Source: Prochlorococcus sp. AG-402-O16
GTDB taxonomy: Bacteria; Cyanobacteriota; Cyanobacteriia; PCC-6307; Cyanobiaceae
Direction: 5' to 3'
DNA length: 64,000 nucleotides
Assembly: GCA_003216415.1 (NCBI GenBank)
Contig: QCIY01000004.1
Location: 41,451-105,450 of the forward strand
Both the position numbers and the translations under genes were made by a program. Below, in pieces: positions 45,399-55,605 of the stretch (its first letter is position 1; the number at the start of each line of letters is the position of its first letter). Under the pieces are notes generated by a model. It ran no database searches. It had not been told where the DNA came from and saw only the letters and a list, made by a program, of their open reading frames with translations.

Positions 45399-45957
45399 TA
45401 CTTAATGAATTCTCATTTTTCTTTCTAATCTTTGCATATAATTGTATTGAAGCCAACATGAAAATAATTAGTCCAACTACACTCCATGTAGCAACACCAG
45501 TTGGAAAATTATTTTTAAAAATAACTAAAAGTACAATTATAAATAATAATAAAGTAGGCAATTCATTTAATAATCTAAGGTTTTTTGCTGAAATGGTTGA
45601 AGTACTATTTTGTAATGAATTCATTATTTTATAACAATAAGAATGATAAATTACTAATGCTAAAACAAAAGAAATTTTAATTTGCAACCACTTCTCACTT
45701 AACCAACTTGGTTGCATAATAACCATGCATATAGCCATACTTAAAGCTAATATCATCCCAGGTGTTGTGATTATATTCGCCAGCCTTTTTTCCATCAAGG
45801 TGTATTGTTTATTAAAGGCAATTTTTAATTCATTATCCATATTTTTAGATTCTTCATGATATATAAAAAGTCTTACTAAATAAAAAAGTCCCGCAAACCA
45901 AACGATTACACCCATAATGTGAAGTGATTTAAACCAGAGATATGCTTCAGCTGCCAA
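45391..45957 (-). CDS. hemJ: Protoporphyrinogen oxidase HemJ (UPF0093)
   Basis: A 188-residue membrane protein with four to five spans. The family start AEAYLWFKSLHIMGVIVWFAG holds a conserved histidine (about residue 13), and LNELPTLLLFIIVLLVIFK ends the core. HemJ oxidises protoporphyrinogen IX on the way to heme and chlorophyll in most cyanobacteria that lack HemY. The start is TTG at 45957; no ATG is nearby. With acsF it covers two tetrapyrrole steps in the window. Confidence 0.88.
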   Translation of the reverse strand: MAAEAYLWFKSLHIMGVIVWFAGLFYLVRLFIYHEESKNMDNELKIAFNKQYTLMEKRLANIITTPGMILALSMAICMVIMQPSWLSEKWLQIKISFVLALVIYHSYCYKIMNSLQNSTSTISAKNLRLLNELPTLLLFIIVLLVIFKNNFPTGVATWSVVGLIIFMLASIQLYAKIRKKNENSLSNE

Positions 45958-46045
45958 ATTACTAGATTAATTTAAAAATATATATTTTTAATATAGTTAT
46001 ATTTAACAATATCAAGAAATCTATTTTTCAAAAATTAATTAATAT

Positions 46046-48004
46046 TTATAACTCGTTAAAATATTCATATATATCATTTGCTGAATTTTTTCCAAGTCCT
46101 TTAACTTTTGATAAATCCTCTTTACTAGCTATTCTTATCGCGTCTATTGATTTAAAATGCTCAAGCAATTCTCTTATTCTTGATGGTCCTAATCCGCTGA
46201 TTTGCGACAATTGAGATCTATTCATTCTCTTTGATCTTTTGTCTCTATGAAAAGATAATGCAAATCTATGTGCTTCATCTCTTACCCTTCTTAATAGAAG
46301 AACTCCTTTTTGATTTTCATCAGTATCAAGAGACTTAGTAAAGCCTGGAATAAATATTTCTTCATTTTTTTTTGCTAATGAACATATATTTACTTCTTCC
46401 TCAAGATTTAATACTTTTAATGCTTTAATAGCTGCATTTAACTGTCCTTTCCCTCCATCAATCATTATTAAATCAGGCCAATCTGATAGAAGTTCATTGT
46501 CTAATTTACTATTCGTTTTATCATTTAATATTGAAAAATCCCCTCCGCTTTTTTTAAATATTGACCATTTTTTAAACCTTCTATGTATTACTTCATATAT
46601 CGAAGCAAAATCATCACTATGTCCTACAAAAACGTTTGGATCTTTAATTTTATATTTCCTATAATGCTGTTTTGAAGGAATCCCATCAATAAATACGACT
46701 TGTGATGCTACAGGGTCACTACCTTGTATATGGCTAATATCATAACCTTCAATTCTTTTAGGTTGTTCGCTTAATTCAAGTATTTGGGCAAGATCCTCAA
46801 TTGATGATTCATTATCTTGTATCCCATTTAATATTCTATCTAATTCCAATTTCGCATTTTTTAAAACCATTTCTACCGTTTCATGTTTTTTATTTCTTTT
46901 TGGGATTAAGATTTTTACTTTCTTTTTTCTTAGCTCCGTTAACCAATCCTCGATGGTTACTTGTTTTGGAAGGTTATATTGAATAAGAATTTCTGATGGT
47001 ATTTCTACGGCTTCAACATTCATATAATGCTCTTCTAATATCTTTTGTAAAATAAGATTTTCATCTTCATTATTTAATTTTTGACTATAGCCAATTCTTC
47101 CAATGAGCTTGCCAGATCTCATTTGGAAAATTTGTATACTAGCTACATTTTTTTCTGAAACTATTCCAAAGATATCTCTATTAATTGAAGAATCTGGAAT
47201 TGATATTTTTTGTGATTCAGTTAATAATTTTAAACCTGAAATTTGGTCCCTTATTTTTGCTGCATTCTCATAATCTAAATCATTTGAAAATTGAACCATT
47301 TTTTTTTGTAAAAATATTTCTAAGTCATCATTCCTTCCCTGAAATATCATAGATACTTGTTTCATTATTTTTTTATAATCGTCAGATGATATTACTTCTT
47401 GGCAAACACCTGGACATCTTCCTATTGAATAATTCAAACAAGTTCTATCTTTATAGACTGGCCTTGGCCTTTGTCTAAGTGGAAATATTTTTTTTATCGT
47501 AAATAATGTTCTCCTTAATAATCCGACATCTACATAAGGTCCATAATATCTATCTAAATTATTTCTATTTCTTCTTCTTCTTGTAATAAATATTCGAGGA
47601 TATTTTTCACTCCAAGTTATGCAAAGATATGGATATTTCTTATCATCCTTTAAAAGAATATTAAAGTATGGTTTGTTTGTTTTTATTAAATTTGACTCTA
47701 AATTTAGTGCTTCATATTCGCTATCTGTGACTATAATTTCTATTTCAGTTATTTGACGAACCATCAAACTTAATCTTGGTGTTAAATCTGAAAAATTATT
47801 AAAATAACTACTTACTCTACTGCGTAGTTTTTTAGATTTACCAATATAAAGTACATTATTATCTATATCTTTAAAAAGATAGCAACCAGATGACTTTGGA
47901 ATTTCGGATAATCTTGATTTTAGTAACTCTTTATTATTAATTAATTTATATTCAATTTTAAAATTATATTTGTTATCTATTTTTTCTATAGAGGAATTAC
48001 TCAT
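46046..48004 (-). CDS. uvrC: Excinuclease ABC subunit C
   Basis: A 652-residue nuclease that makes both incisions around bulky DNA lesions. The GIY-YIG domain is clear (SGCYLFKDIDNNVLYIGKSK, about residues 40-60), followed by a UVR motif (DLDYENAAKIRDQISGL), the RNase H-like C-terminal nuclease (EGYDISHIQGSDPVASQVVF; IMIDGGKGQLNAA) and a helix-hairpin-helix tail (ISGLGPSRIRELL; VKGLGKNSA). It complements mfd in the repair pathway. ATG at 48004. Confidence 0.96.
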   Translation of the reverse strand: MSNSSIEKIDNKYNFKIEYKLINNKELLKSRLSEIPKSSGCYLFKDIDNNVLYIGKSKKLRSRVSSYFNNFSDLTPRLSLMVRQITEIEIIVTDSEYEALNLESNLIKTNKPYFNILLKDDKKYPYLCITWSEKYPRIFITRRRRNRNNLDRYYGPYVDVGLLRRTLFTIKKIFPLRQRPRPVYKDRTCLNYSIGRCPGVCQEVISSDDYKKIMKQVSMIFQGRNDDLEIFLQKKMVQFSNDLDYENAAKIRDQISGLKLLTESQKISIPDSSINRDIFGIVSEKNVASIQIFQMRSGKLIGRIGYSQKLNNEDENLILQKILEEHYMNVEAVEIPSEILIQYNLPKQVTIEDWLTELRKKKVKILIPKRNKKHETVEMVLKNAKLELDRILNGIQDNESSIEDLAQILELSEQPKRIEGYDISHIQGSDPVASQVVFIDGIPSKQHYRKYKIKDPNVFVGHSDDFASIYEVIHRRFKKWSIFKKSGGDFSILNDKTNSKLDNELLSDWPDLIMIDGGKGQLNAAIKALKVLNLEEEVNICSLAKKNEEIFIPGFTKSLDTDENQKGVLLLRRVRDEAHRFALSFHRDKRSKRMNRSQLSQISGLGPSRIRELLEHFKSIDAIRIASKEDLSKVKGLGKNSANDIYEYFNEL

Positions 48005-48013
48005 TTATAAAGA

Positions 48014-48502
48014 TTAACCTCCATAATTCCAGCCAGTTGAAGATAAATTTAGAGAGTCAACATCATTATTCAAATAAGCAGATTGAACTTCTCCTACAAA
48101 AACTGTATGGTCTCCATGAATAACACTTCCAACAACATTACATTCTACTCCACCAACACTATCAACTAAAATAGGCAATCCAAGTTCACCTAAATTAAAT
48201 TCAACTGATTCAAATCTGCCTCCTAATGCTTTTTGGGGTTTAAAGAAAACAGCTGCTAGATCCTTTTGATCACTTTTGAGGACATTTAATGAGAACTTAT
48301 TGGTGGATTTTATTATTTCATGACTAGAACCTTCTGCTCTTACAGCCATTACGACTAATGGAGGTGTGAAGGAACCTTGAGTCACCCAACTAGCAGTAAA
48401 TCCATTCACTTCATTTTTATCTTCGTCTCTAACTCCACAAATGAATAATCCGTGAGGTATTTTTCTTAATAAGATTTTTTTTGCTTCTAGATTTAATGTC
48501 AT
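48014..48502 (-). CDS. Flavin reductase-domain protein
   Basis: A 162-residue FMN-binding split-barrel protein. Landmarks: IPHGLFICGV, VNGFTASWVTQGSFTPPLV with the FMN phosphate region, KFSLNVLKSDQKDLA, and VECNVVGSVIHGDHTVFVGEV. In cyanobacteria this single domain resembles the C-terminal part of flavodiiron proteins, but no metallo-beta-lactamase domain is fused here. It may reduce flavin or act with a partner. ATG at 48502, 9 bases after uvrC begins upstream. Confidence 0.85.
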   Translation of the reverse strand: MTLNLEAKKILLRKIPHGLFICGVRDEDKNEVNGFTASWVTQGSFTPPLVVMAVRAEGSSHEIIKSTNKFSLNVLKSDQKDLAAVFFKPQKALGGRFESVEFNLGELGLPILVDSVGGVECNVVGSVIHGDHTVFVGEVQSAYLNNDVDSLNLSSTGWNYGG

Positions 48503-48561
48503 AATTAATATATCTAATAAACTTATTTTAACTAAATTTCTTAATCGATCATAATAAATTC

Positions 48562-49035
48562 ATGAAAATTCTTTATCCTGGTACATTTGATCCTTTAACA
48601 AACGGGCATATTGATTTAATAGAAAGAGCTGAAAAAATATTTGGCAATCTAGTAGTTGCTGTTTTAGAAAATACTTCTAAAACACCAACATTTAATCTTG
48701 AAAGAAGAATAATACAAATAAAAAATTCTCTTTCTCATTTACCTAATATTGAAGTTATTTCTTATACCGGTCTAACTGTTGATTGTGCAAATGATCTAAA
48801 AGCTAATCTTATTCTTAGAGGCTTAAGAGCAATGAGTGATTTTGAGTATGAACTTCAGATTGCCCATACAAATAAATCTCTTAATAATGATATTGAAACT
48901 ATATTTTTATCGACAAATACAAATTATAGTTTTCTCAGTAGTTCTTTAGTAAAAGAAGTTGCAAAATTTGGTGGTGAAATTAATCACATGGTACCCCCCT
49001 CTGTTGAGAGGGATTTAAAAGAATATTTTAAATAA
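48562..49035 (+). CDS. coaD: Phosphopantetheine adenylyltransferase
   Basis: A 157-residue enzyme for the penultimate step of coenzyme A synthesis. The nucleotidyltransferase motif [18 protein letters not shown] opens the protein, [20 protein letters not shown] follows, and [15 protein letters not shown] is near the end. Full family length. ATG at 48562, divergent from the flavin reductase gene. Confidence 0.96.
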   Translation: MKILYPGTFDPLTNGHIDLIERAEKIFGNLVVAVLENTSKTPTFNLERRIIQIKNSLSHLPNIEVISYTGLTVDCANDLKANLILRGLRAMSDFEYELQIAHTNKSLNNDIETIFLSTNTNYSFLSSSLVKEVAKFGGEINHMVPPSVERDLKEYFK

Positions 49036-49043
49036 TATTTTTA

Positions 49044-50267
49044 TTAACAAGATTTCAAGTGATAAACATCACGTAATAATTTAAAAGCTTTTTCTTTATC
49101 AATATTATTAGAATTTTGAATAATACTTACAATTATTGGCTTTTCATTTTTATACAAAAAGCCAGATAATGCAAAAACATTTGAAAGAGTCCCAGTTTTT
49201 CCAAAAAACTTTCCAGATAATTCACTATTTACAAATCTTTTAGCTAATGTTCCTCTTACTCCCATAATTGCAAGTGAAGATTGATAAGCTTGAAAATCAC
49301 CAGAGTATTTCATTTTATCTAAAAACAATGCAACTAACTTTGTTGTAATTTTATTTTTTCTAGATAACCCACTAGCATCTGCAAAGTATGTATTGGTTAC
49401 TGGTAGGCCTTTATTTTTAAGCCATTTTTTCAATTTTGTATAGTCATTATCGTTCCATGTATTTGAGGCATTTTTAAAGAGAGATTCAGCTGTAAAATTA
49501 TGGCTTTCAGAATTTGTTAGAGTTAATAATGAAAGAATTGGAGTTGAGTATATTTTATTTATCTCTGTAATATCTTTTAAATAATATATTTTTTCTGAAT
49601 CAAAAAAATCTATATATACTTTTGAATTTGGAAATTTATTTTTTAAATAGTTTTTAATAAAATATTTTAATGCATAAATATCTTTATATTTATTGTGATT
49701 ACTTTCTATTGCAAGAGATGTAATTGGAGATCCATATTCGTAAAGTTTATCAGTATTTGTCCAACCATTAGGCCAATATAATTTTGAATTAATTTCTACA
49801 ATATTAAAGTTAATAATTTTATTTTCTTTAACATTTGAAATTAGTTCGATTATATTTTCATAATTAAGATCTGGATCACCTTGACCGTGTAAAAAATAAT
49901 CGTTTTTATTTTTAAATAAGGAAGTTTTTAAATTATTATTTAATTTATATTTACTTAAAACATAAGCTGATGAGAATAATTTTTGATTAGATGCCGGCAA
50001 CCTTGGAACATCTTCATTGTAGGAACTAATTATTTCCCCTTTATTATTAATAATTGATACACTAAAAGAATCATCAAGAGTTTGATTCAATAAAGCATCA
50101 TAAGTAGGACATATTTTGTTTTTTGTAATTATTCCCGGGAAATTAAAATAAATACTATTTAAAATAGTTATTTTCTGATTTGCTAGTAAATATCTTATTA
50201 AGAAAGGAGATGTTACTAATACAAGAACAATTAAGAAAAATGAATAAATTTTTTTAATCACATTCAA
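49044..50267 (-). CDS. dacB: D-alanyl-D-alanine carboxypeptidase (PBP4/DacB family)
   Basis: A 407-residue peptidoglycan-modifying protein with an N-terminal hydrophobic segment (about 6-26) for export or anchoring. The three catalytic motifs are present: SNQK (SxxK, LPASNQKLFSSAY, about residue 91), SHN (SxN, NSESHNFTAESLFK) and KTG (FFGKTGTLSN, about 355). The start is TTG at 50267, or GTG at 50261. It is the last gene of an overlapping run with DUF1995, cysteine desulfurase and dapF. Confidence 0.9.
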   Translation of the reverse strand: MNVIKKIYSFFLIVLVLVTSPFLIRYLLANQKITILNSIYFNFPGIITKNKICPTYDALLNQTLDDSFSVSIINNKGEIISSYNEDVPRLPASNQKLFSSAYVLSKYKLNNNLKTSLFKNKNDYFLHGQGDPDLNYENIIELISNVKENKIINFNIVEINSKLYWPNGWTNTDKLYEYGSPITSLAIESNHNKYKDIYALKYFIKNYLKNKFPNSKVYIDFFDSEKIYYLKDITEINKIYSTPILSLLTLTNSESHNFTAESLFKNASNTWNDNDYTKLKKWLKNKGLPVTNTYFADASGLSRKNKITTKLVALFLDKMKYSGDFQAYQSSLAIMGVRGTLAKRFVNSELSGKFFGKTGTLSNVFALSGFLYKNEKPIIVSIIQNSNNIDKEKAFKLLRDVYHLKSC

Positions 50268-50268
50268 T

Positions 50269-50895
50269 CTATAAATTTACAAAAATAGATTCATTGTCGG
50301 GTTTAATTTCAAATTCTTTTTTAAAAAAATATCTTTTATTTTCTTCTTTGAAAAGCAACCAGTTATTTGGATAAATATGCATGAGAGCAGCTTTATTTAA
50401 AGGCTGCAAAAAATAAATATTTTTCCATGTTTTGACAAAGTTTTTACGTCGCTCTCTAATAACACTTCCTATACCAATATTAGCATCTTCAAATTTTGGA
50501 TTTAATGAATAATGCGTACCTTGATAATTATCAGACATTGGTTCAAATGAATCGAAATCATATGGCTGAGGTACTATTGATATCATTGCACTATCAATAT
50601 TATTTATATTATTTGATTCATTAAATGATTTAAAAGTAAAAATTTTATCTTTGATATCTGGATAGTCTCTTTGTGCCAAGGCCACAGCACCTTGATCAGC
50701 AAATGTTATGAATACATTATTATTTTTAGACAATATCTTGTAGATAGTTATTCCAATTCTGTTAAACTTCAATCCTTCAAAATTAAATTCTATAGTAAAT
50801 CTTTTATTTGAATCTAATAAACTTGGAATAATTGCATCCTCCATATTTTTAAGAGATTCATTTAAATCTTTAGGTAGTGTGTAATTGGTTCCCAT
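50269..50895 (-). CDS. DUF1995 family protein
   Basis: A 208-residue soluble protein that opens with LPKDLNESLKNMEDAIIPSL and RFTIEFNFEGLKFNRIG, then FITFADQGAVALAQRDY and IVPQPYDFDSFEP; I take this as DUF1995, found in cyanobacteria and chloroplasts, role unknown. It overlaps the desulfurase stop by one base and precedes dacB by one base, so translation is likely coupled. Confidence 0.8.
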   Translation of the reverse strand: MGTNYTLPKDLNESLKNMEDAIIPSLLDSNKRFTIEFNFEGLKFNRIGITIYKILSKNNNVFITFADQGAVALAQRDYPDIKDKIFTFKSFNESNNINNIDSAMISIVPQPYDFDSFEPMSDNYQGTHYSLNPKFEDANIGIGSVIRERRKNFVKTWKNIYFLQPLNKAALMHIYPNNWLLFKEENKRYFFKKEFEIKPDNESIFVNL

Positions 50896-52067
50896 TAAAA
50901 TTTGTCAATACATATTTGAATAAGTTCTAAAAATTTATCTATTTCTGACTTATTGTTTATTGAACCTAAAGTAACACGAATATTTGAATATAGTTCATCA
51001 TCTTTTAAACCAATATTTTTAAGTGTTGAGCTAGGTTTCCCAGATGAGCTTGAACATGCACTTCCACTACTTATGGCTATTTTATTTTCTGACATGAAAT
51101 TAACAATCTTATAGGCCCTTATAGGCTCAAATAGTTTATTTAATAGCAGAAAAGAAAAATGATTAGGAAGTCTATGGTTAATACTACCCGTAATCTTTAT
51201 ATGATTATTATCCTTAATTTTTTGAAAAAAATAATTTTTAAGTTTATTAATATTATTAGAAGGAAATTCAGTTACGTAATCATATAATTTTATTTTTCCT
51301 TTAATATTCTTTAATGATTCATACATTCCAGCGATTAATGGCAAAGCTTGTGTACCTTGTCTAATTGAAAATTCCTGAGTAAGTGATATGTCATTATTTT
51401 TTAAAATTTGTCTAGACTTTTCTTTTGTTAAAAGAATACCGATCCCTTTTGGACCTCCAAATTTATGAGCAGATAAACTTAAAAAATCACATTTAAGATC
51501 TTTCCAACTGAATATTCCATTACTTAATATTTGAGTTCCATCTAAATGAAACATTATATTTAATTCTTTACATTTGGAACCTATAAATTGGACAGGTTGT
51601 ATTGTCCCAATTTCACTTTGTCCCCAAATAATTGATACAAGCTTAGTATCATTGTTTAAAATGTTTTCGATATTAGAAATATTTAAAATTCCATCATTAT
51701 TTACCGTCCATTCGTAAATTTCCCAATTTTGTTTTCTTAGTTTATTAGCACAAATAGTTGTTGCTTGATGTTCAACATTTGAAATAACAACCCTAGCATT
51801 TTTATAGTTCTCATAAATATTATTAAATACAATATTTGTCGATTCCGAAGAACCAGATGTAAAAATTATATCCTCTGAATCTGCTTCAAATATATAAGCA
51901 ATTTTAGATCTAATATTTTCAAGATATGAAGAGCATTTTATCCCTAGCTCATATGTAGATGAAGGGTTATGCCAATAATTCCTGTAAGTTGAATTAATTA
52001 TATTTAAAACATTCTCAGATAATGGAGTTGTGGATGCATTATCTAAATAGATAAAATTATCTTCCAT
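50895..52067 (-). CDS. Cysteine desulfurase (NifS/IscS-like)
   Basis: A 390-residue PLP enzyme that releases sulfur from cysteine for iron-sulfur clusters or tRNA thiolation. The PLP lysine is in SLSAHKFGGPKGIG (about residue 200), the active-site cysteine loop is SSGSACSSSSGKPSSTL (about 337), and the opening YLDNASTTPLS is typical of the NifS/IscS group. It overlaps dapF and DUF1995 by one base each. The short active-site loop fits a group I enzyme. Confidence 0.92.
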   Translation of the reverse strand: MEDNFIYLDNASTTPLSENVLNIINSTYRNYWHNPSSTYELGIKCSSYLENIRSKIAYIFEADSEDIIFTSGSSESTNIVFNNIYENYKNARVVISNVEHQATTICANKLRKQNWEIYEWTVNNDGILNISNIENILNNDTKLVSIIWGQSEIGTIQPVQFIGSKCKELNIMFHLDGTQILSNGIFSWKDLKCDFLSLSAHKFGGPKGIGILLTKEKSRQILKNNDISLTQEFSIRQGTQALPLIAGMYESLKNIKGKIKLYDYVTEFPSNNINKLKNYFFQKIKDNNHIKITGSINHRLPNHFSFLLLNKLFEPIRAYKIVNFMSENKIAISSGSACSSSSGKPSSTLKNIGLKDDELYSNIRVTLGSINNKSEIDKFLELIQICIDKF

Positions 52068-52927
52068 TAATTTACTAACATTGTTCCTGAGAAAACCTTT
52101 TTAGCATTACCGGTCATCATGACTTCACAATCGTCTTTTGACCAATCAATTTTAAGATTACCTCCTGGTAAGGTTACTATGGTTTGTGAATTACAAAGGC
52201 CTAATTTAAAAGCTGCTACATGGATAGCACAGGCACCTGTTCCACAAGCTAAGGTTGGTCCTGCACCTCTTTCCCATACTTTTACTTTAATATTATTTCT
52301 ATTTAAGATTTGACAAAAATGCACATTAGTTTTTTCAGGAAATAATTCATTTTTTTCAAATATAGGACCAAGTCTGGAAAGAACAATTGACTCTATGTCT
52401 TTTACAAAGAATATTAAATGAGGATTTCCCATTCCTACGGCATAACCCATATTATTAAAATCTTTCTCAATAAATTCGTGTGAAGGAATTGAATTTATTT
52501 TTTTTTCAATTGTTGTTGGAATATTTTGACATTCTAAAATTGGAACTCCCATTTTTACTGTAATTTCATCATTTATATATTTTGCAATTTTTAAACCTGC
52601 TTTAGTTTCAATTTTATATTCTATATTTTTATTATTCATTGAATCATTTACGTGGAGATACTCAACTAAACACCTAATTCCGTTTCCACACATTTGTGCT
52701 TCAGAACCATCAGAATTAAAAATTATCATTTTTGCGTAGTTATCTTCATTAGGTTCTTCTATAAAAATTACACCATCTGCTCCAATACCAAATTGCCTGT
52801 TACAAATTTTTTTTATATCAAATATTTTATTTGTCTTGTAATTTTTGTATAATTCATTTCCCCTAGAATCTATTAGTACGAAATCATTTCCGTTACCTTG
52901 ATATTTTTCAAAAGTTATATTTTTCAT
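52067..52927 (-). CDS. dapF: Diaminopimelate epimerase
   Basis: A 286-residue enzyme that converts LL- to meso-diaminopimelate for lysine and peptidoglycan. The two catalytic cysteines appear in MCGNGIRCLVEYL (about residue 81) and LACGTGACAIHVAA (about 230). The opening KYQGNGNDFVLID is the family signature. ATG at 52927, first gene of the run with the desulfurase, DUF1995 and dacB, three of whose products may touch cell-wall metabolism. Confidence 0.96.
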   Translation of the reverse strand: MKNITFEKYQGNGNDFVLIDSRGNELYKNYKTNKIFDIKKICNRQFGIGADGVIFIEEPNEDNYAKMIIFNSDGSEAQMCGNGIRCLVEYLHVNDSMNNKNIEYKIETKAGLKIAKYINDEITVKMGVPILECQNIPTTIEKKINSIPSHEFIEKDFNNMGYAVGMGNPHLIFFVKDIESIVLSRLGPIFEKNELFPEKTNVHFCQILNRNNIKVKVWERGAGPTLACGTGACAIHVAAFKLGLCNSQTIVTLPGGNLKIDWSKDDCEVMMTGNAKKVFSGTMLVN

Positions 52928-53034
52928 TTGTAGATAATATATTTTAAATTTTAATTATAAATTATTCCTTTTAACAATCTATTTCTATTTTATACAATGG
53001 ATATTAAAATAATAATTTAACAAATAAAAATTAA

Positions 53035-55605
53035 GTGATTTCTCCCGATAAACAATATGAGGCTGATACCAATTTATATAATCCATCTGAAATAGAAAAA
53101 AAATGGCAGTCAATATGGACAGAAAACAATTTATACAAAACCGATGAATTAACTGAGAATAGCCATAAATTTTATGCCCTATCAATGTTTCCCTACCCTT
53201 CAGGTAATCTTCATATGGGACATGTTAGGAATTATGTTATTACAGACTTAATAGCACGATTCCAAAGGTTTAAGGGCAAATCTGTTTTACATCCAATGGG
53301 TTGGGACGCTTTTGGTTTGCCTGCTGAGAATGCAGCGATTGAAAGAGGAATTAGTCCAAGTGTCTGGACTAAAAAAAATATTTCTCATATGAAGTCACAA
53401 TTAAAGCTTTTGGGACTATCAGTTGATTGGGATAGGGAATTTGCAACATGTGATGAAAATTACTATGTTTGGACTCAATATCTATTTTTAGAGTTATATA
53501 AGGCAGGTCTTGTATATCAAAAGGAATCAGAAGTTAATTGGGATCCTATAGATAATACAGTCCTAGCGAATGAACAAGTTGACTCAGAGGGTAAATCTTG
53601 GAGATCTGGGGCAGTAGTTGAAAAAAAATTATTAAAGCAATGGTTTTTAAGAATTACTAATTATGCGGATGAGTTATTGAAGGATTTAGAAAAATTAGAT
53701 AACTGGCCAGAAAGAGTAAAAATAATGCAAGATAATTGGATTGGAAAGTCAATTGGTACAAATATTAATTTCAATATTAATACCAATCCAGAAGAGAATA
53801 TTACTGTATTTACAACAAGGCCAGATACTTTATTTGGAGTTACTTATTTAGCAATTTCTGTTAATCATTCATTAGTAAAAAATATTTCTGATCAAGAAAC
53901 AATACAAGATATAGAAAATCTTAAACAATATTTGAAAAATAATAAAAATAATGAACTTGAAAAAATTGGAATAAAAACTAGCTTAACAGCAATAAATCCA
54001 GTTAATTCTGAACCTATTCCTATTTGGGTGGCAAGTTATGTTCTCGATGAATACGGTACAGGCGCTGTTATGGGCGTGCCTGCTCATGATCTAAGAGATT
54101 TTGAATTTGCTAAGAAAAATAATATTGATATTAAACAGGTAATAATAAAGGATAAAAGTGAACAAAATAAAGAGCTTGAAGAAGCTTATGTAGAAAAAGG
54201 ATATCTTATTAATTCAAATCAATACAATGGTATAGAAAATACTATTGCTAAAATAAAAATTTCAGAGGAGGGAGTAAATAATGGATGGGCTGAAAATAAG
54301 ATTCAATATCGTCTAAGAGATTGGTTAATCTCTAGACAAAGATATTGGGGATGTCCGATACCCATAGTTAATTGCAAAAAATGTGGATCTGTTCCATTAA
54401 AGCAATCGGAATTACCTGTTTCCTTACCAAAAGATATAGAAATCTCTGCTAACAAGATTAATTCTTTAGGTGATAATAATAATTGGATAAATACTACATG
54501 CCCAAAATGTGGAAAAGCGGCAAGAAAAGAAACTGATACTATGGACACTTTCATGTGTTCATCATGGTATTTTTTAAGATATCCATCTTCAAAATGTTCA
54601 ACTAATCCATTTGAAAAGAATGAAATTAATAAGTGGTTGCCAGTAGATCAATATGTTGGAGGAGTAGAGCATGCAATATTGCATTTGTTATATGCAAGAT
54701 TTTTCACTAAAGCTTTGCGAGATAATGAACTATTTGATATTGATGAACCTTTCAAAAAACTGTTAACGCAAGGAATGGTTCAGGCCGCAGCATATAAAAA
54801 CAATAAAACTGGTAAATATATTTCTCCTTCTGATATTACTGACTTATCAAATCCTACAGATCCAATTGACAATTCTAAACTCGAAGTTCTATTCGAGAAG
54901 ATGTCTAAATCAAAATATAATGGTATAGATCCTGAATCCGTAATTAAAAAATATGGAGCAGATACAGCAAGAATGTTTATATTATTTAAAGCACCGCCAG
55001 AAAAAGATTTGGAATGGGGAGATACAGATGTTGAAGGACAATTTAGATTTTTAAGCAGGATTTGGAAGCTTTATATAAATTGTGCAAAAGATATAAATAG
55101 TAAAAGTAAGTCCTATCCAGATAAAGAAAAATCTTTAATAAAGTCAATGAACATTGCTATAAAAGAAATTTCAAATGACATATTAAATAATCAATTTAAT
55201 ACTGCGATTTCAGAACTAATGAAGTTTTATAATACATTATCAAATTCAATTTATGATGTAAATAATTATTTAAAAAAAGACGCTTTAAAAACATTTTGTA
55301 TTTTGCTGGCTCCATTTGCACCTCATATTGCTGATGAAATATGGCATCTTATAGGATTTAAAAATTCTGTGCATTTAGAGCACTGGCCATCATTTAATGC
55401 CGAAGCACTTAAAGAAGATTCATATGAACTAGTAATTCAAGTGAATGGAAAAGTTAGAGACAAAATAAATATTAATAATGAAATGAATGAAGATCAAATT
55501 AAAGAATTGACTCTTAAAAGACCTAACATACTAAAATGGACTCAAGAAAAAGAAATAAGAAAAATAATTATTGTTAAAGGAAAAATTATGAATATTGTGG
55601 TTTAA
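53035..55605 (+). CDS. leuS: Leucyl-tRNA synthetase
   Basis: An 856-residue class I synthetase. HIGH-type motif in [16 protein letters not shown] (about residue 55), editing domain CP1 with [14 protein letters not shown] and [13 protein letters not shown], zinc region CKKCG and [23 protein letters not shown] motif [12 protein letters not shown] (about 615-620), and a C-terminal domain ending [14 protein letters not shown] start at 53035. It ends on the TTAA at 55602-55605 shared with pgi. Confidence 0.96.
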   Translation: MISPDKQYEADTNLYNPSEIEKKWQSIWTENNLYKTDELTENSHKFYALSMFPYPSGNLHMGHVRNYVITDLIARFQRFKGKSVLHPMGWDAFGLPAENAAIERGISPSVWTKKNISHMKSQLKLLGLSVDWDREFATCDENYYVWTQYLFLELYKAGLVYQKESEVNWDPIDNTVLANEQVDSEGKSWRSGAVVEKKLLKQWFLRITNYADELLKDLEKLDNWPERVKIMQDNWIGKSIGTNINFNINTNPEENITVFTTRPDTLFGVTYLAISVNHSLVKNISDQETIQDIENLKQYLKNNKNNELEKIGIKTSLTAINPVNSEPIPIWVASYVLDEYGTGAVMGVPAHDLRDFEFAKKNNIDIKQVIIKDKSEQNKELEEAYVEKGYLINSNQYNGIENTIAKIKISEEGVNNGWAENKIQYRLRDWLISRQRYWGCPIPIVNCKKCGSVPLKQSELPVSLPKDIEISANKINSLGDNNNWINTTCPKCGKAARKETDTMDTFMCSSWYFLRYPSSKCSTNPFEKNEINKWLPVDQYVGGVEHAILHLLYARFFTKALRDNELFDIDEPFKKLLTQGMVQAAAYKNNKTGKYISPSDITDLSNPTDPIDNSKLEVLFEKMSKSKYNGIDPESVIKKYGADTARMFILFKAPPEKDLEWGDTDVEGQFRFLSRIWKLYINCAKDINSKSKSYPDKEKSLIKSMNIAIKEISNDILNNQFNTAISELMKFYNTLSNSIYDVNNYLKKDALKTFCILLAPFAPHIADEIWHLIGFKNSVHLEHWPSFNAEALKEDSYELVIQVNGKVRDKININNEMNEDQIKELTLKRPNILKWTQEKEIRKIIIVKGKIMNIVV

